Source: an uncultured Saprospiraceae bacterium (GTDB lineage: Bacteria > Bacteroidota > Bacteroidia > Chitinophagales > Saprospiraceae). Taken from it: a stretch of 16,672 nt of DNA. The notes under the pieces are model-generated. The model worked only from the letters and a program-made list of their open reading frames with translations. It was not told the origin of the DNA and made no database searches. This document shows, one piece after another, positions 7,367 through 15,666 of this stretch (its first letter is position 1; each line of letters begins with the position of its first letter). The stretch spans positions 1 to 16,672 of the forward strand of contig CALGLS010000483.1 of NCBI GenBank assembly GCA_937959375.1, in the 5' to 3' direction. The position numbers and the translations under genes were made by a program.

Positions 7367-10300
7367 TTAACAAGCTTCATCTAAAGTATTGCCAATGGCC
7401 GATCCTGCATCTGAAACCCAGTCGACAACATCTTCGGCAGCGTCTTCAATTGCTTTTGCAGCTGCAGCTAAAAATTCATCGATTTCTTTCCAGACGGCTT
7501 TTGCCAAATTCTCTAAAGCTTTTGCAGCTTTCAGAAGGGTAGCAACGGTGTCTTTAATACCTTCCCAGATTTGCTTCGCAACTTTGACTGCGGCGTCCAG
7601 AATTTTCTTGGCTTCTTTAACAGCATCTGCAGCAAACTTTTTGACAGCCTCCACAGCATCTTCAGCAATAGCCGCAATCTCACGTCCTACATTCTCAACA
7701 AATTGCTTTGCTTCATTAAATACTTCCTTAGCTACTTCGCCTGCTGCTTCCAGAACGGCCGCCGCGTCTTCTACAAAATCATCAAAGGCTTCGGCCGCTG
7801 CTTTACCAATTTCTACAATTGCTTCTGCGGTATCCTCTACAAACTTTTTCCCTGTTTCGTAAGCTTTTCCAATTTCCTTTTCTATGTCTTCCACAACTTC
7901 TGCGACTTCCTGAACCGCAGCATCTACTGCTTTTTCAGCGAAATCTATAGCTGCTGTGGCAATCTCTCCAGCTTCTTCTGCAATGTTTTCAACTAGTTTC
8001 TTTGTCTCTTCGTACAAAATAGTTACGCCTTCTTCAAAGGCCTCCCATGCTTCTCTAAGGAAGGCAAATATTTCAGCGAATATTTCTTCTGCGTTAGAAA
8101 TGATGTAGTCAAATATTTTTTGCGCAATATCCTTCAGTGATCCAAATGGAATCTTCAATTCAATACCATCCAATAAGGTAAACTCTATCCCTTCAAATTC
8201 GAAGGAACCATTTATGCGAAATAGAAATTCATCTCCATTGATTTTTAGTAAACAAGAGGCATGAAGTCCTGCATCTAAATCAATGCTTGGCAAACCCAAT
8301 GGGAGTGGAACCTCAAAATCCAGATCCAAATCAAAGCTCGCTTTTCCAGTAAAACCGGGATTCGAACCTGCCCAATCTACTTCCATGTCGAAGTCAATTT
8401 CAAGTATATCGCTTACTCTATATTGATACAAAAAGGCCATACCTGTTTGTGAGATCTCAGCCTCTATAGTTGTTGTGATGAAATCAAATAAACTCACCTC
8501 AACTGAGGCGAATAAGTAGCGAGGACCATTACTATCAAACTGGAATACAGCGCCACCGCCATCCATGATGACTTCTTCTCGCATCGCAGGAACAGGAGGT
8601 GAATTACCATCTTCATCTAATTCATCGGGCAAGGTAGGAAGCATGCCATCTTCGTTGCTAACTTTCACCCATTTCCCTCTATGATCTTCGACGAAGTAAT
8701 TGGAAATCTCTTCTCCTTTTCCTGTTACCGAAAGGATTGGTATTCCACCAATTTCAATATTGATGGGTGACATTTGAAACTCTCCACGAATACCACTCAT
8801 CGGATTAACTTCTAACATTGCTCTGGTTTTGAAACCAAAGAGATTAACATTCCCATGGAATCCAAAGCCTGGCAAGGCAGTATTGCCATCAGGTAGGGTA
8901 GTGATGGTTGAGCAATAAGAAAAACCAATATCTGTTGCCCGAATGGCTCCTACAAATTCAGGTAATTCAGGGTTATGGCCATTTGTAAATACGGTAAGGA
9001 TGGTGTTTACATCCATCTCCGCTAACTGGAAACTCAACAATTGTAAATTGACAACAGGTGAAGGAACCGCTGGAATGACCTGCAAGACGGTTGCTAACTT
9101 ATTGGAAGAAGAATCTTGCTCACCAATGGCGAAGCCAGCTTGCATTCCAAATTTAACCCCTGGAGGGAAAAATGTGGCACCCACTATAAAGCCAATTGAA
9201 TTCAATTGAATACCATTGATGCCCAGTGGTTCTAATAAATTGCCAGTCGCATTTGCATGTGAGGTGTCGGTTGCATCGGGGTCGTGGGCTGATACCATGA
9301 GACGACCACTTGCTTCCATCGGTGTGATAACGATGCCACCTTCGGCTTTGATTTTAGTATCCATGAAGTCAACCATTAGGGAACCACCAAGTTGTAAACC
9401 AAATTTAGGTAATACATCGAGTTGTACATATGGATCTTGGAAATCAAGTTGATCATCACCGACAGAAAATCCTATTTCGCCATCAAGCGAAGATCGGAAA
9501 TTGAGTTCGTCTTTTCCTAATGCAGCTTGTATGGTTAGACTATCAAGGCCAGTTGCTGCTTGGAGATTTGTTACACTAGCGTTGTCGTTGTTTTCAGGAT
9601 CAAGATCTATTTTTGCTGCTACGTTGACACCTTTGCTGAGATATAGATTGGTGCTTTCCAGAAATGTTTCGCCGGAGCTTCCTTGATTCGGACTCGACAT
9701 GTCGGGCATTTTTGTGCCATTCTGATCGGATGTTGTTAATAAAACAGCAACATTTTGAAAAGCCATGAAGTCCGTAGCTGAGAGTACATCTTTCAAGCCA
9801 GGAATATCTGAGAGTTTGAAATCTGACGGAAATTCTAAACCAAGAATTTGTTGCCATTTGGTGGAAGCTTTCGGTTTGTGCGAAGTCATGACCAAAGTGC
9901 CGAATAACTTGGTGTCTGCCTTTAAGGTAAGTTCCTTTCTTGGGCCATGGAAAGTAAAAGAAATTCCGGTAAGTGCTAAGTTGTCTAGTACATTGGTTCG
10001 CAAAGTATCAACCAATGCTTTTGTCGCAGGGTCAGGGAAGGAGAGTGAATCGATTTTCAAGGCTTGCAATAAGTCGTCAAGGGATAAACTGTTGTCATCC
10101 ACCATGGTCCAACTTCCGTAAGTAACGGGTTGAGCATCGTTCATAGTGAACTGTAAGTCAAATCGGAAACCTTCTACTAATTCTACACTTGCGTAAATAT
10201 TTCCAACAAGTGAACGTTTTTTTGTTTGTTGATTCAGTGAGGATTGAAGGCTAATTGAGCTGTCTACCAAAATTCTTTTTCCTGCAATATGCATCGCTGT

Positions 10301-11929
10301 TTTTACGGAAGAAGCGGCACTGAGATAGAATCGTTTTGTTTTGGTGTTCAACAAAATTTCAACAGAGCTCAGTTTGATATCTGGATTGTAAAGAGGAACG
10401 TTGACTCCGAAAAAGTCAATAACCGATTCGACTAAAGAAGAAACGGATAGTTCATCTCCAGGGGTACTTACACCTTGGAAGGTCCAACCAGAGTCGGGGC
10501 CTTCATATGTTCCAGAAAGTAAGAAATGTAAGCCTAGTAAATTTGCGGAAGCAGTTATATATGCAGACTTGTCGTCACCGTCTTTGTGTAATTCTAAGTT
10601 TACATTTTGAAGTTGGATGGAATTGTTTCCAAAATTAATTCCCCAGCCAGCTTCAATTTGAGTAAGGACGGAAATGCTTCTATCGCTTGGCGCAAAACTC
10701 AAATCGAGTTCACTGATGCTCAGATTTGGCAATTCACCAATTGGAAATATTTTGCTGGCCACTTCACTAATTGGAATATGACTAGATTCGACTAATTGAG
10801 CACTGATTATTTTTTCTGGATATATAGCATTGAAATCTAATTCAGTTGTGTTGCCAAAGGCCATATTACCGCTGATAGAGATAGCTGTACTTCGTAAAGT
10901 CTTTTTACCAGGTTGTGTAATAATGACGTCGAGTTCTAAGTCATTTGCTGAAAAGCCATCGATCAATTCCCAACTATTCAATGAATTAAGTGTAAAACCG
11001 ATGGAGCTGATATTTTTCTTTTTAGGAAGAAGACTCATGTTTATTTGCTTGAGTCCAATTTGATTTCCGAGGCCCAGTTCGTCAGGTAACATGGCTCCAA
11101 TATCGGTGTCGTTGCACAAACTATTGAGGCCACTTAAATCATTTATTGAAATATCTTCTAGCTCAGCGATGAAATTTAAAGCACCCAGGTCATTGATGAA
11201 ATTTGCTTTAAGAATGATGTCTTTTCCTTGGAAGGGTATAAAGGTTTGAATCTCAAAGTATACTTGATTGTAAAAACGGCTAGGATCATTTGGCACTGGT
11301 ACGACCTGTGAATTCCAAACGAAAGCGACAGGCAATTGATTGAAAAAATCAAACTTTACCGTCTCTTCAATATGCGTTACGAGCTCCATGTCAGGCAAAT
11401 CATTTTCTATGGTAACCGGGCCTGCGAGTTGCAACGTTGGCGCTTCTCCCAACAACCATTTGACTGGCGTGAGTGCACCACTTATAGATTGTTGCGTTAA
11501 GAAATAGAGGTGTGGATCGCGTTCGAAGTTATCTAGAATTTCAAGATCGGGAACCTTTGCGGAAGAGATAAAAAGCAGTTTCGATTCATTGAAAAAGGGA
11601 ACAGAAGTATTTTCAATAAAATCTGGAAAACTTTCCTTAATGTTCCAGTCGTCTGCAAAACTAAGTTCGATTTTATAGTTTACATCTCCTCGATCTACAT
11701 AAAACTGCAGGTCAATGTCCACTTCTACATTCCAATAATTGGTTTTACCATTGATTTGAAGATTGGACAAATCTTTTACTATTTCTGATACGACTAGTTG
11801 ATCATTTCCGAAATGTTCTTTAAAGACTTCTTGAAAACTAGGGATGTTTGAAAAGTCACTAGGAATACTAACCTGCTGATGACTATTAAATAGTTGAGCT
11901 AGTAAACCTTTTAGTTTGGTCTTTGTCAT
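7367..11929 (-). CDS. Giant beta-repeat protein with apolipoprotein-like amphipathic helical tail
   Basis: This 1520-residue protein has no signal peptide and no transmembrane segment. Residues 170-1260 are beta-rich. Within them at least four related units of about 115-130 residues can be lined up, beginning near 290 (IGLKQINMSL), 402 (LSISELDLSFAP), 517 (IKLSSVEILLNT) and 650 (LALTGISFTFHG). Units two and three also share a G-x-W-T-h segment followed by an S-h-x-x-L-h helix (GWTFQGVSTPGDELSVSSLV and GSWTMVDDNSLSLDDLLQ). A glycine-rich hydrophobic beta region follows (815-1260). Residues 1265-1505 are almost pure Ala/Glu/Lys/Val amphipathic helix, like apolipoprotein or LEA repeats, ending in a lone terminal Cys (DEAC). 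The pattern recalls large proteins filed as DUF6603, from memory only. It is the middle gene of the cluster, 60 bp after the nuclease gene. Lipid or membrane binding is inference. Confidence 0.88.
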   Translation of the reverse strand: MTKTKLKGLLAQLFNSHQQVSIPSDFSNIPSFQEVFKEHFGNDQLVVSEIVKDLSNLQINGKTNYWNVEVDIDLQFYVDRGDVNYKIELSFADDWNIKESFPDFIENTSVPFFNESKLLFISSAKVPDLEILDNFERDPHLYFLTQQSISGALTPVKWLLGEAPTLQLAGPVTIENDLPDMELVTHIEETVKFDFFNQLPVAFVWNSQVVPVPNDPSRFYNQVYFEIQTFIPFQGKDIILKANFINDLGALNFIAELEDISINDLSGLNSLCNDTDIGAMLPDELGLGNQIGLKQINMSLLPKKKNISSIGFTLNSLNSWELIDGFSANDLELDVIITQPGKKTLRSTAISISGNMAFGNTTELDFNAIYPEKIISAQLVESSHIPISEVASKIFPIGELPNLSISELDLSFAPSDRSISVLTQIEAGWGINFGNNSIQLQNVNLELHKDGDDKSAYITASANLLGLHFLLSGTYEGPDSGWTFQGVSTPGDELSVSSLVESVIDFFGVNVPLYNPDIKLSSVEILLNTKTKRFYLSAASSVKTAMHIAGKRILVDSSISLQSSLNQQTKKRSLVGNIYASVELVEGFRFDLQFTMNDAQPVTYGSWTMVDDNSLSLDDLLQALKIDSLSFPDPATKALVDTLRTNVLDNLALTGISFTFHGPRKELTLKADTKLFGTLVMTSHKPKASTKWQQILGLEFPSDFKLSDIPGLKDVLSATDFMAFQNVAVLLTTSDQNGTKMPDMSSPNQGSSGETFLESTNLYLSKGVNVAAKIDLDPENNDNASVTNLQAATGLDSLTIQAALGKDELNFRSSLDGEIGFSVGDDQLDFQDPYVQLDVLPKFGLQLGGSLMVDFMDTKIKAEGGIVITPMEASGRLMVSAHDPDATDTSHANATGNLLEPLGINGIQLNSIGFIVGATFFPPGVKFGMQAGFAIGEQDSSSNKLATVLQVIPAVPSPVVNLQLLSFQLAEMDVNTILTVFTNGHNPELPEFVGAIRATDIGFSYCSTITTLPDGNTALPGFGFHGNVNLFGFKTRAMLEVNPMSGIRGEFQMSPINIEIGGIPILSVTGKGEEISNYFVEDHRGKWVKVSNEDGMLPTLPDELDEDGNSPPVPAMREEVIMDGGGAVFQFDSNGPRYLFASVEVSLFDFITTTIEAEISQTGMAFLYQYRVSDILEIDFDMEVDWAGSNPGFTGKASFDLDLDFEVPLPLGLPSIDLDAGLHASCLLKINGDEFLFRINGSFEFEGIEFTLLDGIELKIPFGSLKDIAQKIFDYIISNAEEIFAEIFAFLREAWEAFEEGVTILYEETKKLVENIAEEAGEIATAAIDFAEKAVDAAVQEVAEVVEDIEKEIGKAYETGKKFVEDTAEAIVEIGKAAAEAFDDFVEDAAAVLEAAGEVAKEVFNEAKQFVENVGREIAAIAEDAVEAVKKFAADAVKEAKKILDAAVKVAKQIWEGIKDTVATLLKAAKALENLAKAVWKEIDEFLAAAAKAIEDAAEDVVDWVSDAGSAIGNTLDEAC

Positions 11930-11989
11930 TAGGTATTAATTTTAGGGCAAGATTTGGTTTATTTCAGTGCATTCAAAATGTGAGTGGGC

Positions 11990-13096
11990 TTAGATGTTTC
12001 CCGAAAGGGAAATGGGCAGATGATCGCTGACTAATCGCCTGTAGAATAACCAGGCATCTTTGACTGTAAGTCGATCTGTCCATTTTGTGGGGTCAACTTC
12101 CCATTTTAGTTTTTCATCAAAAACAGCAGATTTACTTCGGTAGTTTTCGATGATTTGTTTGCAGGTGCCGTCTGTTAACCATTGAAGGATTGGGACCACT
12201 CCTGAGTTAATTGTTCCTGTTAATCCTTTTTCAAAAAAGTGATCATAGGTACTGGCATAGCAAGAAGAAAAGTCTGATAGGTTGTTACCTGTTACTTCAT
12301 TTTTAAGTGTGGTGGGAGTGTTTTCAATACGTGCCGTGAGATTTGCGCCATTGGGGTCTCGAAGATTGGCGTAGCAGATTTCGTTATTTGGTTTTTCTTC
12401 AACTGTGGTTACTGGACCTTTGTTTTGACCTCTTTTGGGTCGACCTGTTGCAGTGGTGTTACTACCAGAAGAAGTAGCTTCTGTAGTTGTAGCTAGTAAG
12501 CCACGGTTTGTTTCATTCCATTGGATATTGAAGTCTCCACCGATAACTACTTTAGAAACTGGAACGGGGTTGCTTTTACTTTTTGCGTTAAAGAGTGGCC
12601 AAGATTTGGAAAGTTGATGACCACCAAAGGCAGTGTAGGAGCCTCCGGGCCCAGGGGCATGGAAGGCAACGTAATTGAAATACTTACCTGCGTTTGTTTT
12701 GTTTTCAAAGCAACAGTAAGCTGCTTCACGTCCACCGACCTGTCCGCTAGCAGTTGGAAACTTTAGTTCTTTTCCATCTTTATCAAAACGCGTCATTCCG
12801 CTGTGATTCTTTTTAAAGAATTTATCGGTACGCCAAAGAAGGATATAGGTTTCTTTGCGTTGAGGACTGAGAATATCACCGTCCCATTCACCATCAGTGA
12901 TAGCGGTAAGGGCGTTTAAAATACCAGTACGAATTGTGGAAGGGGCAGTAATTGGCATTTCCATGAGGCCAATCACATCTGCCTTGACTTGTTGTGCAAC
13001 AAAGGCAATAAGATTATAAATCTCACCACCGGAGTCGGTAGTTTTTTTAACTCCTAGGTTTTCTATATTCCAGGAGAGGAAAGCGATCTTTGACAT
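11990..13096 (-). CDS. Endonuclease/exonuclease/phosphatase-family (EEP) nuclease
   Basis: This 368-residue protein has the EEP fold throughout, the fold of exonuclease III, DNase I and some phosphodiesterases. Visible active-site blocks are SWNIENLG (N10, E13), the metal-binding glutamate in GLMEMP (E46), FHAPGPGG (H146), GGDFNIQW (D188, N190), YDHFF (D285) and the closing SDH (D358, H359), which pairs with the catalytic Asp. All expected residues are present, so it should be an active Mg-dependent phosphodiesterase; whether on DNA, RNA or a small ester is not settled. A low-complexity Ser/Thr/Gly insertion at about 203-235 carries TGRPKRGQNKG, resembling an AT-hook minor-groove motif. There is no signal peptide, so the protein is predicted to be cytoplasmic. 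It is the first gene of the three-gene cluster, preceded by 208 bp of non-coding DNA. No adjacent small gene looks like an immunity protein. Confidence 0.92.
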   Translation of the reverse strand: MSKIAFLSWNIENLGVKKTTDSGGEIYNLIAFVAQQVKADVIGLMEMPITAPSTIRTGILNALTAITDGEWDGDILSPQRKETYILLWRTDKFFKKNHSGMTRFDKDGKELKFPTASGQVGGREAAYCCFENKTNAGKYFNYVAFHAPGPGGSYTAFGGHQLSKSWPLFNAKSKSNPVPVSKVVIGGDFNIQWNETNRGLLATTTEATSSGSNTTATGRPKRGQNKGPVTTVEEKPNNEICYANLRDPNGANLTARIENTPTTLKNEVTGNNLSDFSSCYASTYDHFFEKGLTGTINSGVVPILQWLTDGTCKQIIENYRSKSAVFDEKLKWEVDPTKWTDRLTVKDAWLFYRRLVSDHLPISLSGNI

Positions 13097-13304
13097 TTGG
13101 TTGTTGTTTTAAAGGGGTTGTTTTCTAAGTCAAAGTCTGCCCAATGTATGTTTAATCTGGGAGTTAAATTAGGGAATTATTTTCAAGGCTTGGTAATTTT
13201 CAAGAAATTATTTTTGAAATCGAGTATTTATACTAGTTTGAAATTTGAAAAAAATTCTTTTTGATTCAGTATCGTTTTTTATAAGTTAGGCCCCGAGTGC
13301 TATG
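13097..13304. other. 208-bp intergenic spacer upstream of the nuclease gene
   Basis: This AT-rich spacer should hold the end of the protease transcript and the start of the nuclease transcript. I find no exact TAnnTTTG match and no strong hairpin. The only repeat is ATTTTCAAG at 13179-13187 and 13196-13204. A TATAAATA at about 13229-13236 on the minus strand could act as a -10-like element but is not convincing. Confidence 0.45.
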
Positions 13305-15614
13305 TTATTTCCTCTTGCTATTGATCTGATGAAAAACATCATAAATATGTGCGTTTAAAATGGTTTTACTGTCTCGCTTATCGTAGTAATCCATTTTAAT
13401 GATGCTTCGTCGTCCGGTTTTTACATCGAATAGGATGGCGTAATAAAGCATGTCAAATTCGGGTTTGAATGCTCTAGGAATAGTGTAAGGTAAAAAATAG
13501 GGAAGAAGAATGGAGGCGACTGCAGTTTTCCATTTTGTATTTTTCTCACGAAGTGAAATGACTCCTGTCCATAAAAAATAATCGGTTCCATACTTTTCCG
13601 CAATGGCGTTGGTGCTATTTTGATTGTAAGCTGGAGTGAGCGTTAGATCGTAGTGATCCATTTGCTGGCTGAAGTAATTGTTGATTTCAGAAATGTCATT
13701 AAAGGTCTCAATGTTATTACTCGAAAGCGCTGTCACATCCAGGATTTTGGCATTAATTTTTGAAATTTTAGCAATCTTCTCGATGTCCTTTCTGAAGGCA
13801 GTCTGTTTTTCTTCGGAACGAATATACTGGACAGCGTCATCTTTTCGAGCATCAATGGAAAGATAGAATGGGTTGACGACTACTATTTTTTTGATATCAA
13901 GTTTCTTACCGTTTTTAGCTTCTTTTTTTAGTCGGCTTCGATATCTTCTATAGCCTTCATCGGAGTCATAGAAGTCTTCGGTTTCTTTTCGTTCTTTTAC
14001 AATTTCAATACCTTCGTTAAAATGAGTTTTAAAATCATCGTTCTTTAATTCCTCAATAAAAGCGTACTTCCAATAGTTGTTCTTCTTAGATTTCTTTTTG
14101 TTTTTCTTTGTTGATTTCTTTTTGCTTTTCTGCTTTTCATCGTTCGATTCATCTTCAATTTCTATCTCAATTTCTATATCTGAGTCAATTAACTCATTGT
14201 CCTCTTCCGAATCATCTGATTGGGCGATGTTTTTATCTTCGCTAGGTTTCTTATAAAAAACACCTATATCTTTAACTAGATCTGCAAGCTCGGTAAAACC
14301 ATCCTTTGTGGTTAATTCTAGTTCATAGTCTTCTTTGTCTTGTTGGTAAAGTTTCCAGTTGTATTTGGTTGCTAGAACGGTCAGCTCTTTAGGATTTAGT
14401 TTTGCCAAGAGATTGTAAACTTGGTGCACTTCACCTTCGATTTCATTGGCAATGTCAAGTAGGTCATCACCTGGGTCTTCGTAGTTCTTATATTTTGCCT
14501 CCATGTATAAAGCCTTTCCGATTACCTTTTTCAATTCAAAGTCATCTGGATTTTCTTTTAGTAATAAGTAGGCAGTGTAAATGGCTTCTGGGAAATTTTC
14601 AGCATATAGATTTAGAAACGGAATTTGGTATCGAGCTTTCGCTTGAATGTCATTAAACATTGTTTCAGGAAGGATGAATTCTTTTTTACCTATAGAATTT
14701 GCATTCCCAATCTTTTCTTTAATTTTATTCAATCGCTTGATGCTAGATGGATGAGTTGATAATTGTTCTTCCTCTTCATCTTTCTCAATATCCATTTCAG
14801 AAATTGGATTGACTTTTTTGAGCCATAGCTTAGATGGGAATTTATAATGTTCATCTTCAAAAAATGACTTATCAAAAACTACATTGTCAAAAGGAAGGTA
14901 GGCATAATGCAAAATCTTAAACGTGTTGAGTACTTTTTTAGGATCGTAATCACTTTTCAGGAAAATTTCAAAACCTTCGTCATCTGCTTGCTCTTCTAGT
15001 TTTCTGGAGTACATACTTTTTTTGAAAACATTTCTGTCGACAGACATCTCACCCATATTTTTTTGCTTTCGTCCATTGCTTCTGTCGATTTCTTTTGCTG
15101 CTTCAAATTTATTAAGTGCATGTTGATGTTGCACGTGTATCAATTCGTGAGAAAGGATAAATGCTAGTTGTGCTTCGTTTTCAAGATTGGCGAGTAATCC
15201 TAAAGTAACAAAGATAATTCCTTGATCGGTTGCAAAGGCGTTGACTGCTGGCGTGTTTAGAATATAAGCTCTAGGTTTTTTGCTTTTTAGTTTTCTATTG
15301 GAGTAGGGGAGTTTGTCTAACACCTTGTTGATGTAAACTGAAGCGGGATCATTGAAAAGGACGAGTCCGCTTTGCAGAATGTCATCGACGCCAAAATTAG
15401 ATTCAAGAATGAATTGTTTCTTATTCTTTTCATCACGGCGCTTTGCTTTTTTACCCTCTAGAGATTTTACCTGCTCTTTGTATTTGATTGTACTTGGGGT
15501 AATGAAATCACTTGGAATTTTTCCTTCTGCCTTTAGGAGCTTTGGTGATTGAGCGGAGAGAGTGATTGCCCAAAGGAAGAAAAGAGTAAGTAAGGTTTGT
15601 TTTGAAAACAACAT
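13305..15614 (-). CDS. Secreted M48-family zinc metalloprotease with charged C-terminal extension
   Basis: This 769-residue protein has a signal peptide (about residues 1-21: LLTLFFLWAITLSA-Q). The M48 catalytic domain covers about 75-300. The zinc motif HELIH is at 156-160 within AFILSHELIHVQHQHA, preceded by the family block NAFATDQGIIFVTLGLLANL, and the third ligand is E207 in LEEQADDEGF. THPSSIKRLNKI (287-298) matches the THP-x-x-x-x-R block at the end of many M48 domains. The protease therefore looks active and should work in the periplasm, as BepA-like proteases do in outer-membrane protein quality control. A helical, TPR-like stretch follows (about 325-450), then a highly charged linker: acidic 467-492, with an I-E repeat at 479-486, and Lys-rich 495-512. 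The C-terminal domain of about 250 residues I do not recognise. It lies 52 bp after the lipoprotein gene, probably in the same operon. Confidence 0.93.
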   Translation of the reverse strand: MLFSKQTLLTLFFLWAITLSAQSPKLLKAEGKIPSDFITPSTIKYKEQVKSLEGKKAKRRDEKNKKQFILESNFGVDDILQSGLVLFNDPASVYINKVLDKLPYSNRKLKSKKPRAYILNTPAVNAFATDQGIIFVTLGLLANLENEAQLAFILSHELIHVQHQHALNKFEAAKEIDRSNGRKQKNMGEMSVDRNVFKKSMYSRKLEEQADDEGFEIFLKSDYDPKKVLNTFKILHYAYLPFDNVVFDKSFFEDEHYKFPSKLWLKKVNPISEMDIEKDEEEEQLSTHPSSIKRLNKIKEKIGNANSIGKKEFILPETMFNDIQAKARYQIPFLNLYAENFPEAIYTAYLLLKENPDDFELKKVIGKALYMEAKYKNYEDPGDDLLDIANEIEGEVHQVYNLLAKLNPKELTVLATKYNWKLYQQDKEDYELELTTKDGFTELADLVKDIGVFYKKPSEDKNIAQSDDSEEDNELIDSDIEIEIEIEDESNDEKQKSKKKSTKKNKKKSKKNNYWKYAFIEELKNDDFKTHFNEGIEIVKERKETEDFYDSDEGYRRYRSRLKKEAKNGKKLDIKKIVVVNPFYLSIDARKDDAVQYIRSEEKQTAFRKDIEKIAKISKINAKILDVTALSSNNIETFNDISEINNYFSQQMDHYDLTLTPAYNQNSTNAIAEKYGTDYFLWTGVISLREKNTKWKTAVASILLPYFLPYTIPRAFKPEFDMLYYAILFDVKTGRRSIIKMDYYDKRDSKTILNAHIYDVFHQINSKRK

Positions 15615-15666
15615 GTTATTATATTTGAATTAAGACTAAAAGGAATCAAGAACTACTGTCAGAATC

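Noticed and set aside
7389..7996. Plus-strand frames of 157 and 141 residues opposite the helical tail of the 1520-residue protein
   Set aside because: They are antisense shadows of Ala/Glu/Lys codons: the products are Ser/Ala or Phe/Cys-rich without family resemblance.
11990..13096. The nuclease as a polymorphic toxin with an immunity gene
   Set aside because: No small unrelated gene adjoins it, the nuclease is a stand-alone protein with no toxin-delivery N-terminus, and the neighbours are giant structural-looking proteins.
13200..13280. A/T-rich hairpin as a terminator for the protease gene
   Set aside because: The only stem is a run of A against a run of T with almost no G-C pairs, not stable enough to call.
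14150..14190. Short tandem repeat (atttctat-type) as a phase-variation tract
   Set aside because: It encodes the Ile-Glu repeat of the protease linker with only about three imperfect 6-base units, too short and uneven to suggest slippage.
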